Assembly (NCBI RefSeq): GCF_000003605.2
Contig: NW_003107600.1
Location: 1 to 12,983, forward strand
Length of the DNA stretch: 12,983 nt
DNA from: Saccoglossus kowalevskii
Lineage: Eukaryota; Hemichordata; Enteropneusta; Harrimaniidae
Direction: 5' to 3'
Shown here piece after piece: positions 1-10,458 of this stretch (positions within the stretch are counted from its first letter, which is position 1; every line of letters starts with the position of its first letter). The position numbers were made by a program, and so were the translations under genes. The notes under the pieces were generated by a model. It was not told the origin of the DNA. It saw only the letters and a list, made by a program, of their open reading frames with translations, and searched no databases.

Positions 1-1500
1 CCCAACAAGAATCCAACAGCTGATTTACTTGTGCAGTGTCGCATGGAAGTACTAACCACGCCCGGTATCCTAAGCTTTAGACATCGGTCAATCACCTAAC
101 CACACTGCTGTATGAATAATTTCATATTTATGCGAATTGACGGCTATTTCATGTTTGGAAATGTGTTAAAATGTATATGGTTTTCACAAGTAACTTCTTG
201 GGTTGACCTTTGATATCTATATCTTTCGAGAGACAGTACGGTAATTTAAATATTACGAAATATTTATTCACTTTTTCGAACATTGGGTTCCGTCAATATA
301 ATAACATAGGACATATTCCCAAACGAATCTACCAACTTTGCAACCGGTTCTCACAACTTTGTAATTATTTTGTCTGTCATTTTCGGTTCGATGTTGTAAT
401 AATCGAGTATTTTAGGGTCGTTTACCGAGTTTCATCGCTATTTCGGACTTTCCACAGCGGGTTTGGAAACGTCAACCACTTAGATAAATTTCCAAACAAA
501 TATAGCACATTTTTCAATCACTTTGAACGCTATTCTCATCGAAATACGTCAAGCTCGTGTTCGGTAATGCTTATGGGGCTTTCACTCGACTTTTGATTAT
601 TTTTTCTCACTTTTACGGCGGTATTCGAAAGTTCAACCATAGGTAAAATTTTCAATCACATCTACCTACTTTCCTATTGCTTTTTACAACTCTTACGATC
701 TTTTTAACATATAAGAACCATCACTGCCGACTACATTCAACAATATTTTTATTGAAATTACTTTCAAATTTCAAAATTCTTTTGAAAGCACATTTCACGA
801 TTTTGTACAGAAATGTTCGTCACTAAAAGTACTTTTGCTAGGAGATATTACTCATGTGGTCTCGAATGAAAGTACTTCGATGTTCGATAAAGTTTAATAT
901 TCCATACTGTTTGATCAAATGACCACTCTGTCAACAAGGTCTTCTCAACTTAAATGTAGTATTTGGTCATTTTCAATCGCTTTTAACAACTTTGTACGAT
1001 ATTTCTTAATATTATATGTTGAGCGCCTATGACAGGCTGATCTATCGGATCTTTGCTTATTTTTTCTATTATTTTCTAGGCAATTCTATCGATGTCATAA
1101 CCAATCACGTAGTTCTTTATGAAGTTTGAACAAATTCGGCTGATTTCCATAGAAAAGTAAAAACTGAAACAAGGAAAGTTCCAATAACATGGTATTAATA
1201 CAAAACATTAAATAAAGAAGGCTATGAAACACTAACAGCCCTGTAGCTCAAACCCCATCACTTTTTCTTCGTATCATCTAAGAGTAAGGCACATGGTTTC
1301 AATAAAGAAACTCTTTGATATGTATTTGACAATCATACAAGAGTCGTTGATTGGCACTTGTGACGAAACCCATAAGAAGTTCTTGTGAATACTGTTATTA
1401 CAGAGCGATACCTAAAAGTCGGGACATCTGCATGAAGCTGATTTACATCCTTGATAATATTAAATTCCATTAGACATTTTGGAGAGGCCGTGTAAATTCT
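1..1500. other. Intergenic, no supported gene
   Basis: AT-rich but CpG-replete sequence (about 40 CpG in the first kilobase by hand count). The long open stretch at 210-596 is Phe/Asn/Tyr-rich, lacks a proper ATG start, and shares words with loose internal repeats such as CAACTTTG and TTTTCAATC (for example near 330, 515, 650, 970). I regard it as old repeat sequence. Nothing else is supportable. Confidence 0.5.
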
Positions 1501-1501
1501 A

Positions 1502-2113
1502 AAGGTGCTCCGTAGTGGTGGTTGTGATAGTGTAGCTAATGATGATGTAACTATTAGAAATGCCGACAGTGTAGAGTGTGGCAAAACCACTAGTAAGAAA
1601 CAACTCATCAATCGGCATTCTTCCCTGTCTGATAAAAATTGTACTTAAAACCGTTAAGCTTGTGTATACTAGTGACGACGGACGAGAACTGATGTATTCT
1701 GTGATTATATGGCGGTAGGCTGAATATTTGTCGGAATTGGATGCAATTTAAAAGTTGAGGTCGGCAAAACTAAAAGTTTTGAAGTGCCTACTGCATGTGG
1801 TATTCTCCGCCGGTCTTCCATGCAAGTACCACGCTCTATTGTTGGCACAGTCACCAACAATATGACGACGTTTGATAAAAGTCGCATGTACCTTTATGTT
1901 ACAAGCGACTGTGCATGGAAGTTTATTACATCATGTACCGTCATCTCTGACACACTGACAAGTTTAATATTCAGAGGGTGGGCAAGGGGTATTTTCTAAC
2001 TCCTTAATCAGCAGTTTTCGTATGTTAAATTCTGTAATTTGATTTTAATCTGCTATTTTATTTGCATTTATGTTATTTTATTGTACTTCGTACAAAGATG
2101 TCTAATCAATAAA
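1502..2113 (+). pseudogene. Weak candidate: fragments of an unidentified plus-strand gene, possibly decayed
   Basis: I do not recognise this. Two open stretches lie in the same plus-strand frame. The first, about 1493-1645, includes GGCDSVANDDVTIRNADSVE. The second, about 1724-1999, includes KSFEVPTACGILRRSSMQVP and MYLYVTSDCAWKF and ends in TAA. Stops separate them (1646-1723), so they would need an intron or are broken. An AATAAA at 2108-2113 lies about 110 bases after the second stop, as expected for a 3' end. The composition is more protein-like than that of neighbouring repeats, and the second stretch has several Cys. Against it: no good acceptor for the second stretch (only GGCGGTAG before 1720), no start, no family match by eye, and open minus-strand frames overlap the same bases. 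Confidence 0.2.
2108..2113 (+). terminator. AATAAA hexamer, possible poly(A) signal of the weak plus-strand candidate
   Basis: A plus-strand AATAAA in a T-rich context about 110 bases after the TAA at 1997-1999. It is meaningful only if the candidate gene at 1502-1999 is real. Such hexamers are frequent by chance in AT-rich DNA. Confidence 0.2.
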
Positions 2114-2214
2114 TATGAATAACACTGTACCTTGACAAGTCAGGATGGTATGATCATAAATTACCGTATTTAATTGTCATACTCAACCAACACAAAAGCT
2201 GGTGACATTACATC

Positions 2215-3480
2215 GTGTCGGTAATTTTACCAACGTAGAAAGAAAATTTGTCTACACATTCCACGCTACTTTGCAGGTCTTCCGCGTAATTTGGCACATG
2301 AATTTGACACATACCAAAATTCTCTAATTATCTTATTGAAACTGTTAACCTCGTGGTCATTAAAAGATACCTATCAACACTCTTGATTTGAGGGCACAAT
2401 TCATTTAACACTTGTAGTGCCAACAAACAAACAAACTGGGCATGGTAAGTTATGAAAATTGAATGTTCTCACATTTTTCATTTAGGTTTTGTACGAAAAA
2501 AATTGTATCTATGCCTAGTTTATCTATATTCATAAGTATGAAAATGCTTAGATACTTTATTACCAGTTTTAATTCTCCTAATATGCGCGTGCAAGAAGAA
2601 TAACCTTTCTCGGAACTTTGCAGGCTTTCCACGTAATTTCACAATTTTTGCATACTTGCAACACAGCCTTTCCCCGTAACTGTACCAACTTTACATGCAA
2701 CTTTGCAGGCTTTCCACGTAATTTCACAATTTTTGCATACTTGCAACACAGCCTTTCCCCGTAACTGTACCAACTTTACATGCAACTTTGCAGGCTTTCC
2801 ATGTAATTATACCAACTTTGCACGCACATTAGTGGGTTTCCCGCGTAACTGCAAGCAACTTTGCAGGCTTCCCGTGCATTTTTTGCAAACTTTGCATTTG
2901 TAGGGTTCAGCATTGATTTACCAACATTGCACAGGCTTTCAATGTTAATTTACCAACTTTTCCCGCAACTTTACCACGCACCAATACAGACTTACCACGC
3001 AAAATAACTAACTTTGCACTCAACCGAATTTACACGCAACTTTTCTAACTTCAGTCTTCCCACTTAACTTTACCTGCTTTGCACACTGTGCGGACATTTC
3101 ACGAACTTTGCACACAACTATGCAGATTTTTCACCTCATTTCCATGTCATTTTAAAGGCTTTCCACATAACTTTACCAACTTTGCAAACTCGTAACGTAA
3201 GAATTAGGTTCCCCGTTACTATAACCACTTCAAACGCAACTTTAGAGGTTTTCCACCGAATTTGAACTCAACTTCATCAGCCTTTTACCAACTTTGCACG
3301 CAATAGGCATTCTACGTAATTCTACATATTTGTTCACATCTTTGCAGGCTATCCACATAACTATATTACTTACCAACATTATTTACATTCCAGAATTCAC
3401 CAACTTCACATGCAACTTTGCTGATTGTTCACTGTAGCAATTAAGACTTTCCATGTTACATTACCAATTGTGTCTGCTTC
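2215..3480 (+). repeat. Degenerate 42-bp tandem-repeat field (ACTTTGCAGGCTTTCCACGTAA type)
   Basis: Variants of ACTTTGCAGGCTTTCCACGT plus AAYTTACCAACTTTGCACGC recur through this stretch. Clear examples are near 2270, 2614, 2699, 2784, 2858, 2930, 3150-3185, 3280 and 3345-3425. Copies are strongly diverged outside 2614-2801 and the edges are vague; similar short pieces occur as far left as 330. Some frames stay open (for example 2703-2903) because the period is a multiple of three, but these are repeat translations, not genes. Confidence 0.7.
2614..2801 (+). repeat. Exact 85-bp tandem duplication made of two diverged 42/43-bp monomers
   Basis: Positions 2614-2698 and 2699-2783 are identical over 85 bases, and a third copy starts at 2784 and matches for 18 bases before diverging. 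Each 85-bp unit has two related halves, one beginning TTTCCACGTAATTTCACAAT (43 bp) and one TTTCCCCGTAACTGTACCAA (42 bp), joined by ACTTTGCAGGC-type sequence. This is a small higher-order repeat. Exact identity implies a recent duplication. Confidence 0.9.
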
Positions 3481-4079
3481 TTCACGGACATGTTTTTTGA
3501 AACAAAATGCATTTAATATAGTCGGTATATATTCAGACTAGACGTTAAATAAAAAAAAACATGGGCACATTATAATGCATTAAGCATTTCTCCAGTTCAG
3601 ATTTCTATCTTAACTACTGAACCATGATTTCAAAGTTACTTTGGCACGATTTCCGTCACATGCGTCCAGAGTTAGCTTCTGTTATCTGGTGCTTATTTGA
3701 CTCGGTATATAACATTTCACTTTACGCAGCATAGTTGTTTAGATGAAAATGGAATGACAGAAAAAAATCATTAATACCCATGCAATGTGATGGAGCTTTA
3801 CAAAAGATTTTATCTTCCTGCAGACTGAAACTGAACAGTTAAACTTGAGATGGTGGAAGTAAAATGGGCGCTTGACAAAAATGTTAGAGCCCCCCCCCCC
3901 CCCCCCCCCACAATGACTGTGGTAGTTCTTGGCAGAGAAAAATATTAAATTCTATTAATAGAAAAGAATGAGGATGTTAGAAATTATAATAGTTAGACCA
4001 GAATCTTGAAATAATAAACAGTTTTGGATTATCAGGTGACTATTAGGACCACACATTTTGTGAGCAAACAAACAAGAGA
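3481..4079. other. Intergenic, no gene seen
   Basis: Apart from the 20-C run at 3890-3909, I see no open frame, RNA gene or clear repeat here. It separates the tandem-repeat field on the left from the predicted end of the RBPJ 3' UTR on the right. Confidence 0.5.
3890..3909 (+). repeat. Homopolymer of 20 C
   Basis: An uninterrupted run of 20 C between GTTAGAG and ACAATGACTG. It is exceptional in this AT-rich window. Length is likely variable and may be a sequencing or assembly estimate. Confidence 0.95.
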
Positions 4080-4096
4080 ATTACACTAGTATTTGT

Positions 4097-4102
4097 TTTA
4101 TT
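4097..4102 (-). terminator. Candidate distal poly(A) signal of RBPJ
   Basis: AATAAA on the minus strand (TTTATT on plus), followed downstream on that strand by a T/GT-rich element around 4050-4080. Two alternative AATAAA hexamers closer to the stop (5802-5797 and 5693-5688) have weaker GT-rich context. Which are used cannot be read from sequence alone. Confidence 0.45.
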
Positions 4103-4417
4103 TCAGTAATAGTGTAATAATATACATATTAGAGAACTATGTCACTAACAGCATTTGACGAATTGTTTCTCATGTACCAAACTCTTTTCTTTAGGAAAGA
4201 AAAAATAATTAAAACACTCCAAATAAAAATTAAATCATATAATTGACAGAAAGAATCTGACATATTGCACAAAAATAAAGAAAAGAGTGAAAAACAGCAC
4301 CTAGTGTAAGTTATCGGTTTGCATCGTCTGCAATGATCCAAAAGGAATTGTGTGGTAACGTATTACCCACAATACACCACTATTGACGGATTATGGGTAC
4401 CTGGTGTTGCGAAACCA

Positions 4418-4436
4418 TCATGCATGAATATTCATG
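4418..4436. repeat. Two overlapping perfect palindromes
   Basis: TCATGCATGA (4418-4427) overlaps CATGAATATTCATG (4423-4436). The words resemble POU/octamer half-sites (ATGCAT, ATTCAT). They sit in the predicted distal 3' UTR of RBPJ. Confidence 0.5.
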
Positions 4437-5796
4437 ACTTCCCTGGACATATCTCAGCATTATCACCATTATTTTAGCACTACAAGACAACTACCAGAAA
4501 GTAGGTTCCATTTTTAGGGGGCTGTTTCATCTACTATCAAAAATAAGGCTTGGTAGGTATAATAGCCATACTAAGGTATATCTTCATATATATTGACAGT
4601 CAAATCGAGATGGATGATGTCACTGATTTCTGACATGTTAAATTATTTTACATAACTAAAATTACTTGAGTGGGAGAGAAATTACCTGAATTGAAAATGT
4701 GCAAGACACTTCAGGTGAGTGAGACAGGAAAATCACAGCTCCTTAGCTGAACAAAAAAAGATGAGATGCCTTTACCAGGCTACAGATGAATGCGGAAAAT
4801 ATCATTGTCATTTTTTTAAATAAAATACAAGACTTTGAAACATTAATTAAAATAGGTATTACATAGTCGGTATTAAGTAGAAAAATTGTACAGTATCATT
4901 ATCCCTAAGTGTTTTGGACATACACTAATCATTTGAGTGCAGTCAATGTTGCAAAATACACTGAACAAACGCTGTGTAAACACACAGACTCGTATATGAC
5001 TGAAATCTATCAGTCTATTTATTCAATTACAAAACCCACCTGTGAAACTCATTTGCATGTAATTAGAACATTAATTTGAATATGCATAATATAGCACACC
5101 TTGAAATGTTTCATATAAGTGTGCAATGCTGCATCATTATGATGATAAGCACAACAAAAATATTAGATATAAATAGTGTACAGATCAAACACTAAGGTTT
5201 ACCCTAAGAAATCACAGCACTATAAAGGTACTGGTAGGCCAACAATCATTTGTATCTTTTGACAACAGACATGATAAAAATGGTACGAATCAATGATAGG
5301 TAAAAAGTTGTATGTAAATGTTTTACAATGTTGTTAGTAAGTACATTAAGATGGCATGTATTCACTAATTGGATGCAATTATATAGAAACTGGAAGGTTT
5401 GAAATTTCTTATAACAAAAAAACAAGATAGTTGTCATAGATCCGTTAACAGATCTACTGAACTGTCTGCACAAAATAAAAACATTTCCATTCAGCGAACC
5501 AGTATATTATTACATTGATTGCATAAGTATGTAAAAATGTTGCAAATGAATACTTTTATATAGATTTATATATCCCTCCCTCTCCCCAGCACAAGAACAG
5601 TGTCTGTAAACTTAAATACCTGTATTCTCAAAAGTACAAATATAATAATACTTTCATTTCATTTCTACGTACAAAGTCACTCATTTTTTTATTGTGATAT
5701 ATTGTTTGCTGCTTAGTCTGTAGGCCCACCATCAATGTTCACAGAATGGACGTAAGTCATGGTAGTTGTCACGATTATTTGCCATAACCTGACTTA

Positions 5797-5802
5797 TTTA
5801 TT
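5797..5802 (-). terminator. Candidate proximal poly(A) signal of RBPJ
   Basis: AATAAA on the minus strand about 200 bases after the stop codon. Use of this site would give a short 3' UTR. The downstream sequence is not clearly GT-rich, so confidence is lower than for the distal signal. Confidence 0.3.
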
Positions 5803-5920
5803 GCCACAATTGTCATGTCATAAGTCTGTACAATGCACAAATGTTTATAATTTGTAACCTTGAACCTGAAGTTATTATTAAGATGAAAAAGAATACCACA
5901 TCTTGCAGGTCTGGTGAAAT

Positions 5921-5934
5921 GTTACCATGGTAAT
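5921..5934. promoter_or_regulatory. RFX X-box-like palindrome just downstream of the RBPJ stop
   Basis: GTTACCATGGTAAT contains the perfect 12-base palindrome TTACCATGGTAA. It fits the RFX X-box pattern (GTNRCC, short spacer, RGYAAC) except for the last base. It lies about 65 bases after the stop codon, inside the predicted 3' UTR. A 12-base palindrome can occur by chance, so function is speculative. Confidence 0.3.
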
Positions 5935-5997
5935 CCATATATATGCATGAAGTTGACAATTCTGAAATTGTGCTGATCATGTCCATAGCCAACGTTG

Positions 5998-6297
<300 letters not shown>

Positions 6298-6467
6298 TTA
6301 ATTCACACTATGTCACTTCCATCTAATAACACAAAGTGAGAGGGAAGAAAAAAAGTAGCAATACATTATCAGATGTAATAAGATGAGGAGAAACCATGGA
6401 AGATCAATGGAGATAGATATATAGATGGTGAATTCAGGAGTGTTTGCAAAAATGATAAAATCATTCA

Positions 6468-6809
<342 letters not shown>

Positions 6810-7339
6810 TTATTTTATGCACTACAAACAAAGTTTTTGAAAATTGGTCCAACTGATATTGATATGACAGCAGTAAATTCACAACAAGGTTCATAATGCA
6901 ATCAAAACAAAACTATTTTACAACATTATAAACAATGCTGATCAAGACAATTTGACAAACTGCATTAACTTGGAATATTGATTGATTGGTTGGTTAATGT
7001 GGATTTAGTAATGGAGCAGTTTTGGTGTGTGACATAGAATATAAGAACAGAGTATTTTTCACTATGGAAAGAAATGTGTCATGCATGTGACAATAAATGT
7101 TTATAACAAATGTATAAATAGTATGAAGGTTTCTATTAATAATCATTGCCACTTATGAAATGAGCCAAGTACACACTTTTTGATGGTTTGATTAAGCTAT
7201 CTTGATAACATTTTGGGTTAATTGCATGTATAAGATATAGCATATAGTAGATAATAATCATGTAACTATTCAAATTAGCTAGACATTTTGACCAATGGCT
7301 TTTTATGTATGAGACGTATATGTCTGTCAGGAATAGAAT

Positions 7340-7665
7340 TTGTCAAACTGGCCACCTGTCAGCCATCTTGAGTTGAATTTACAATCAACAACCCATAATG
7401 GAAACTATCACCAAGTTTGAAAAAAAAAACACATGCCTGAAATGCCTGGTTCTAAACATGTTAAAATGTCTATTTTAGGGTTTATTTTAACTTAAATTGT
7501 CAATATTTGATTAGATGATAAAATTCCTATATGCCAAAAAATAAAATAGCTGCCAGTCAGGAATTTACAAGTGACGAGCATCAACTAATCATGATTAATT
7601 CTTCCACCAAGTTAGAAGTAAATTCCTGAGTTCAGGTTCCAAACATGTCAATGTGGAATATATCA
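7340..7665 (+). repeat. Two diverged direct copies of a dispersed repeat in the 2026-bp RBPJ intron
   Basis: Copy 1 (about 7340-7470) has TGGCCACCTGTCAGCCATCT, then CACCAAGTTTGAA and GGTTCTAAACATGTTAAAATG. Copy 2 (about 7545-7665) has ATAGCTGCCAGTCAGGAATT, then CACCAAGTTAGAA and GGTTCCAAACATGTCAATGTG. The CACCAAGTT words are 196 bases apart. The rest of this intron (6738-8763) holds no gene that I can support. Confidence 0.5.
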
Positions 7666-8694
7666 AAATGTATTCTTACTAACAATAAAAACATAGTTGA
7701 ACTCTGGTGACCTTGTCATAATTATTTTGAATACAAACGAGTTTAGGGGTTGAAACAACAGTGGGAAATCAGTCTACCGAATGTTCTTGATAGATTGGTT
7801 TCTAATTTGTTTGATTATTTTAAGGGACATACTTCCCAGCTTTATTCAAAGAAATTCAGATATTTTAGTAAATCAAATGCCTTATCTCAAAAGAAAAGTG
7901 CTGCATTTAGACGTGAATAGATTCATAAAACATGCAAGATAACAGAATATCTTAGCTGGCTTTAGTTCCCCAAGTATTTTGTACAGGTGTGAAATTAATG
8001 ATTCACTGGTACAAATATGAACTGCCTTATTATATTTATTGTGTGACTACTGTATTATGGTATTTGAAAAGTAACCTCTATGAATAGCTATCATGCTGCA
8101 AGCTCTGATTTGTATGCAAAACTACTTAAATAGTTAGTTGGTGTCCAGTGGAGAGAGAAGTCAACAGTACTGTTGCCTCCTGAGAATCTACATCTTCAAA
8201 CACTTCAATCTTTGTTTTTAAAGCGCGTTTTTAAATTAGTACTATAAAAGCTCTATCATTCTGTTCTAATAGCTGAAACAAATTCCTGTGAATTTTCATT
8301 TCTCGAATGAACTGTTTGTCAAATACAGAATACATTTTTTTGTGTACAATTTCTTTTCAAAATGTGTATTTTGATTTGATAACTTTGGACTAAACAGATT
8401 TTCTATTAGCTCCAGGTCTTGATCAAAGTTTGGCACCTAATTCATAGGAGTGCTTATATTTATTTTCTGGTGCCGTTCATACTCAAGGAAGACTTTATAC
8501 TGATGAATAAGGTAACCAAGTTTGATAAAATTTGTAATAGAATTAGTAAAGTTATACTGCACACAATAACAATTATTAACGACGACTCTGCTGCCGCCAC
8601 CGCCGGATATAAATTTTCCCCTCAATATGCCTTTCTCTTCCATCTTTGATGGTACGGGCAAGGTAAAAATAGCAACCAGTCTTCGACAAAATCA

Positions 8695-9033
<339 letters not shown>

Positions 9034-9067
9034 CAGTGTTCTCCCCAGGATATAAACAGCGTGGCGG
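9034..9067 (+). repeat. Left terminal inverted repeat of the transposon
   Basis: Begins CAGTGTTCTCCCCAGGATAT and ends GCGTGGCGG. It pairs with 10495-10459 read on the minus strand, with two single-base gaps and a few mismatches. Confidence 0.85.
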
Positions 9068-9209
9068 TGCCGCCACAGTGCTTCGATTTGCCGCCACACC
9101 GGTCTGACACCACCACGGTGATTAGCAAGACCGCCACAGTGCTTTTTTCATTGGGGATCTCGTCACGCTGGTTGGCCCGACTGGCACTCAAAATTAGCGA
9201 CCACCACGG
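9061..9209. repeat. Subterminal motif cluster of the transposon (CCGCCACAGTG / CCACCACGG)
   Basis: CCGCCACAGTG occurs at 9070-9080 and 9131-9141, and again in the right end at 10460-10470. CCGCCACA is at 9091-9098, and CCACCACGG at 9110-9118 and 9201-9209. GTGGCGG-TG-CCGCCAC at 9061-9076 is a perfect 7-bp inverted repeat with a 2-base centre. Subterminal short repeats of this kind are known transposase-binding sites in hAT elements. That role here is inference. Confidence 0.6.
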
Positions 9210-10458
9210 AAACGCTTCTGATCAGGACTATTGTCCTGCCAGTCGTGAATAATAATTTGTAAACAATAGACATAGTCGTGCGATGTGGTAGCGGCTTTAA
9301 ACAATACAAGTCAATTTTGTAAAATTAGCACCTCTTTGTTTGTAAGTAAGTAAATATTTTCTGACGATAGACGCAGTCTTTAGATTGAAAGCTAAAATTC
9401 TTTCAAAATCAATTCCACCCCGATGGGCAAAGCGGAGTTCACGATCAGTTTACGCTACTCAAGAAAAAACGTGTTTATTGCGTGATTGGATAAAATACAT
9501 TTGAACTGTTATCATCGCGAATCATGTAAAAACTCTTCTTTCAAGACTTCTTTTACCTTTTAAAAATTGCTAATCACCTCTTTCGAAAACCATCATGCAG
9601 TTTTTATCTGAAATCCATACCAACACATCGTGCTACGACATCGCTTTACTTCCGCAATGTAATTTTTATGATCACGATCATTCGGAAAATTTCGGGTACC
9701 GGTTCTACTGGCATTACCATGCGGCATTCTGATTGGTTAATGGCGTTCAACTAACGTGTCACAGCTATCATGGCGGGTCTGTGTTTTTAACCGAAGTGAT
9801 CAAAAATAATTTCTCCCGATAAAATTAGTTCAAATTTTACGTTTTTTTCATATAAAAAAAAGAAGTATTTAATTTTTGCATGGCATCATGACTGGGTAAG
9901 AGAAATTATTGGTATAACTGGTGTATAACATCGCGAAGTAAGTTATGTCACGTCGTAACTTTGATGATCGTTTGGAAGTGTTATTTGTTCGTTCATTTAC
10001 TGTAAATGTAAACGTTGTAGAAACTGATGGTCGGAATAATAACCAGCAATCCGCCAAATAATTACGTGGTCGATTTTTTGAAGGAGAATTTTGTAGTAAA
10101 TAAGATCAAGAAAGTCGTGAACATAATCCTGGCTGAAACGTTTCAGATGCGTTTCATTCATTCAACCTTTTATTTTAGTCTGCAGCATTTGCATTTCGAG
10201 AATGTTTCATTTTTTAATTCAAACTCTTCTAAATTGTGAAACGTAATATATTGACTCCAAAAAAAAAATATTTTCCCTGTGACGGAGCTCATTAATATTA
10301 CAAAAGTGCCCAAAATAAAAGTGTTTATAACACTGTGAAGCAAATAAACATCTGCCACTTTGTTTTTGAAAATATATGTTGTTTATTGTGTGGGTGTAAA
10401 TGTGCTTTGGTCAATTTCTATTATTATGTAAATGATATGCAAATTATATGCAAATTAT

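Larger units (their letters stand above)
4080..5997 (-). other. RBPJ: Probable RBPJ 3' UTR (extent inferred)
   Basis: About 1.9 kb downstream of the RBPJ stop contain no coding signal on either strand. Minus-strand AATAAA hexamers lie at 5802-5797, 5693-5688 and 4102-4097. The last is the best placed: on the minus strand it is followed within about 30 bases by a GT-rich stretch (CTTGTTTGTTTG and then TGTGTGG), the usual layout of a cleavage site. CpG is depleted here as in the gene body, which suits its being part of the transcription unit. The true end could be any of the three signals. The segment also holds two palindromes (5922-5933 and 4418-4436). Confidence 0.5.

Noticed and set aside
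210-596. 128-residue open stretch on plus strand
   Set aside because: It lacks an ATG start, is Phe/Asn/Tyr-rich, shares words with loose repeats around it, and has no recognisable domain or splice context.
1333-1611. 92-residue minus-strand open stretch
   Set aside because: It overlaps the plus-strand candidate in antisense, has no recognisable domain and no supporting splice sites. Neither strand is convincing, and only the plus-strand pair with AATAAA was kept as a weak candidate.
2614-2801. CRISPR-like array
   Set aside because: There are no constant repeats with unique spacers. The whole 85-bp unit repeats and the context is an animal genome.
2703-2903. 66-residue open stretch with periodic NCTNFTCNFAGFP-like text
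   Set aside because: It is the translation of the 42-bp tandem repeat. The period divisible by three keeps the frame open.
4129-4341. 70-residue minus-strand open stretch
   Set aside because: It lies in the predicted distal 3' UTR, with no domain and no splice or start context.
5246-5473. 75-residue minus-strand open stretch
   Set aside because: It is hydrophobic and AT-rich with no family match, and it lies in the predicted RBPJ 3' UTR.
8578-8614. Second, truncated copy of the transposon end (GCGG-rich plus TATAAA)
   Set aside because: The shared words occur in an orientation that does not align with either terminal repeat.
8419-8661. Overlapping open stretches on both strands near the GC-rich patch (including a GGGGS-like run)
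   Set aside because: They lie in an RBPJ intron. The Gly run comes from the GCC/GGC patch, and there is no splice or family support.
9061-9252. 63-residue open stretch in the transposon, considered as transposase
   Set aside because: It lies over the subterminal motif cluster, starts without ATG and has no hAT motif.
9869-10358. Open stretches inside the transposon on both strands
   Set aside because: They are short and AT-driven, with no transposase or other family motif. The element is judged non-autonomous.
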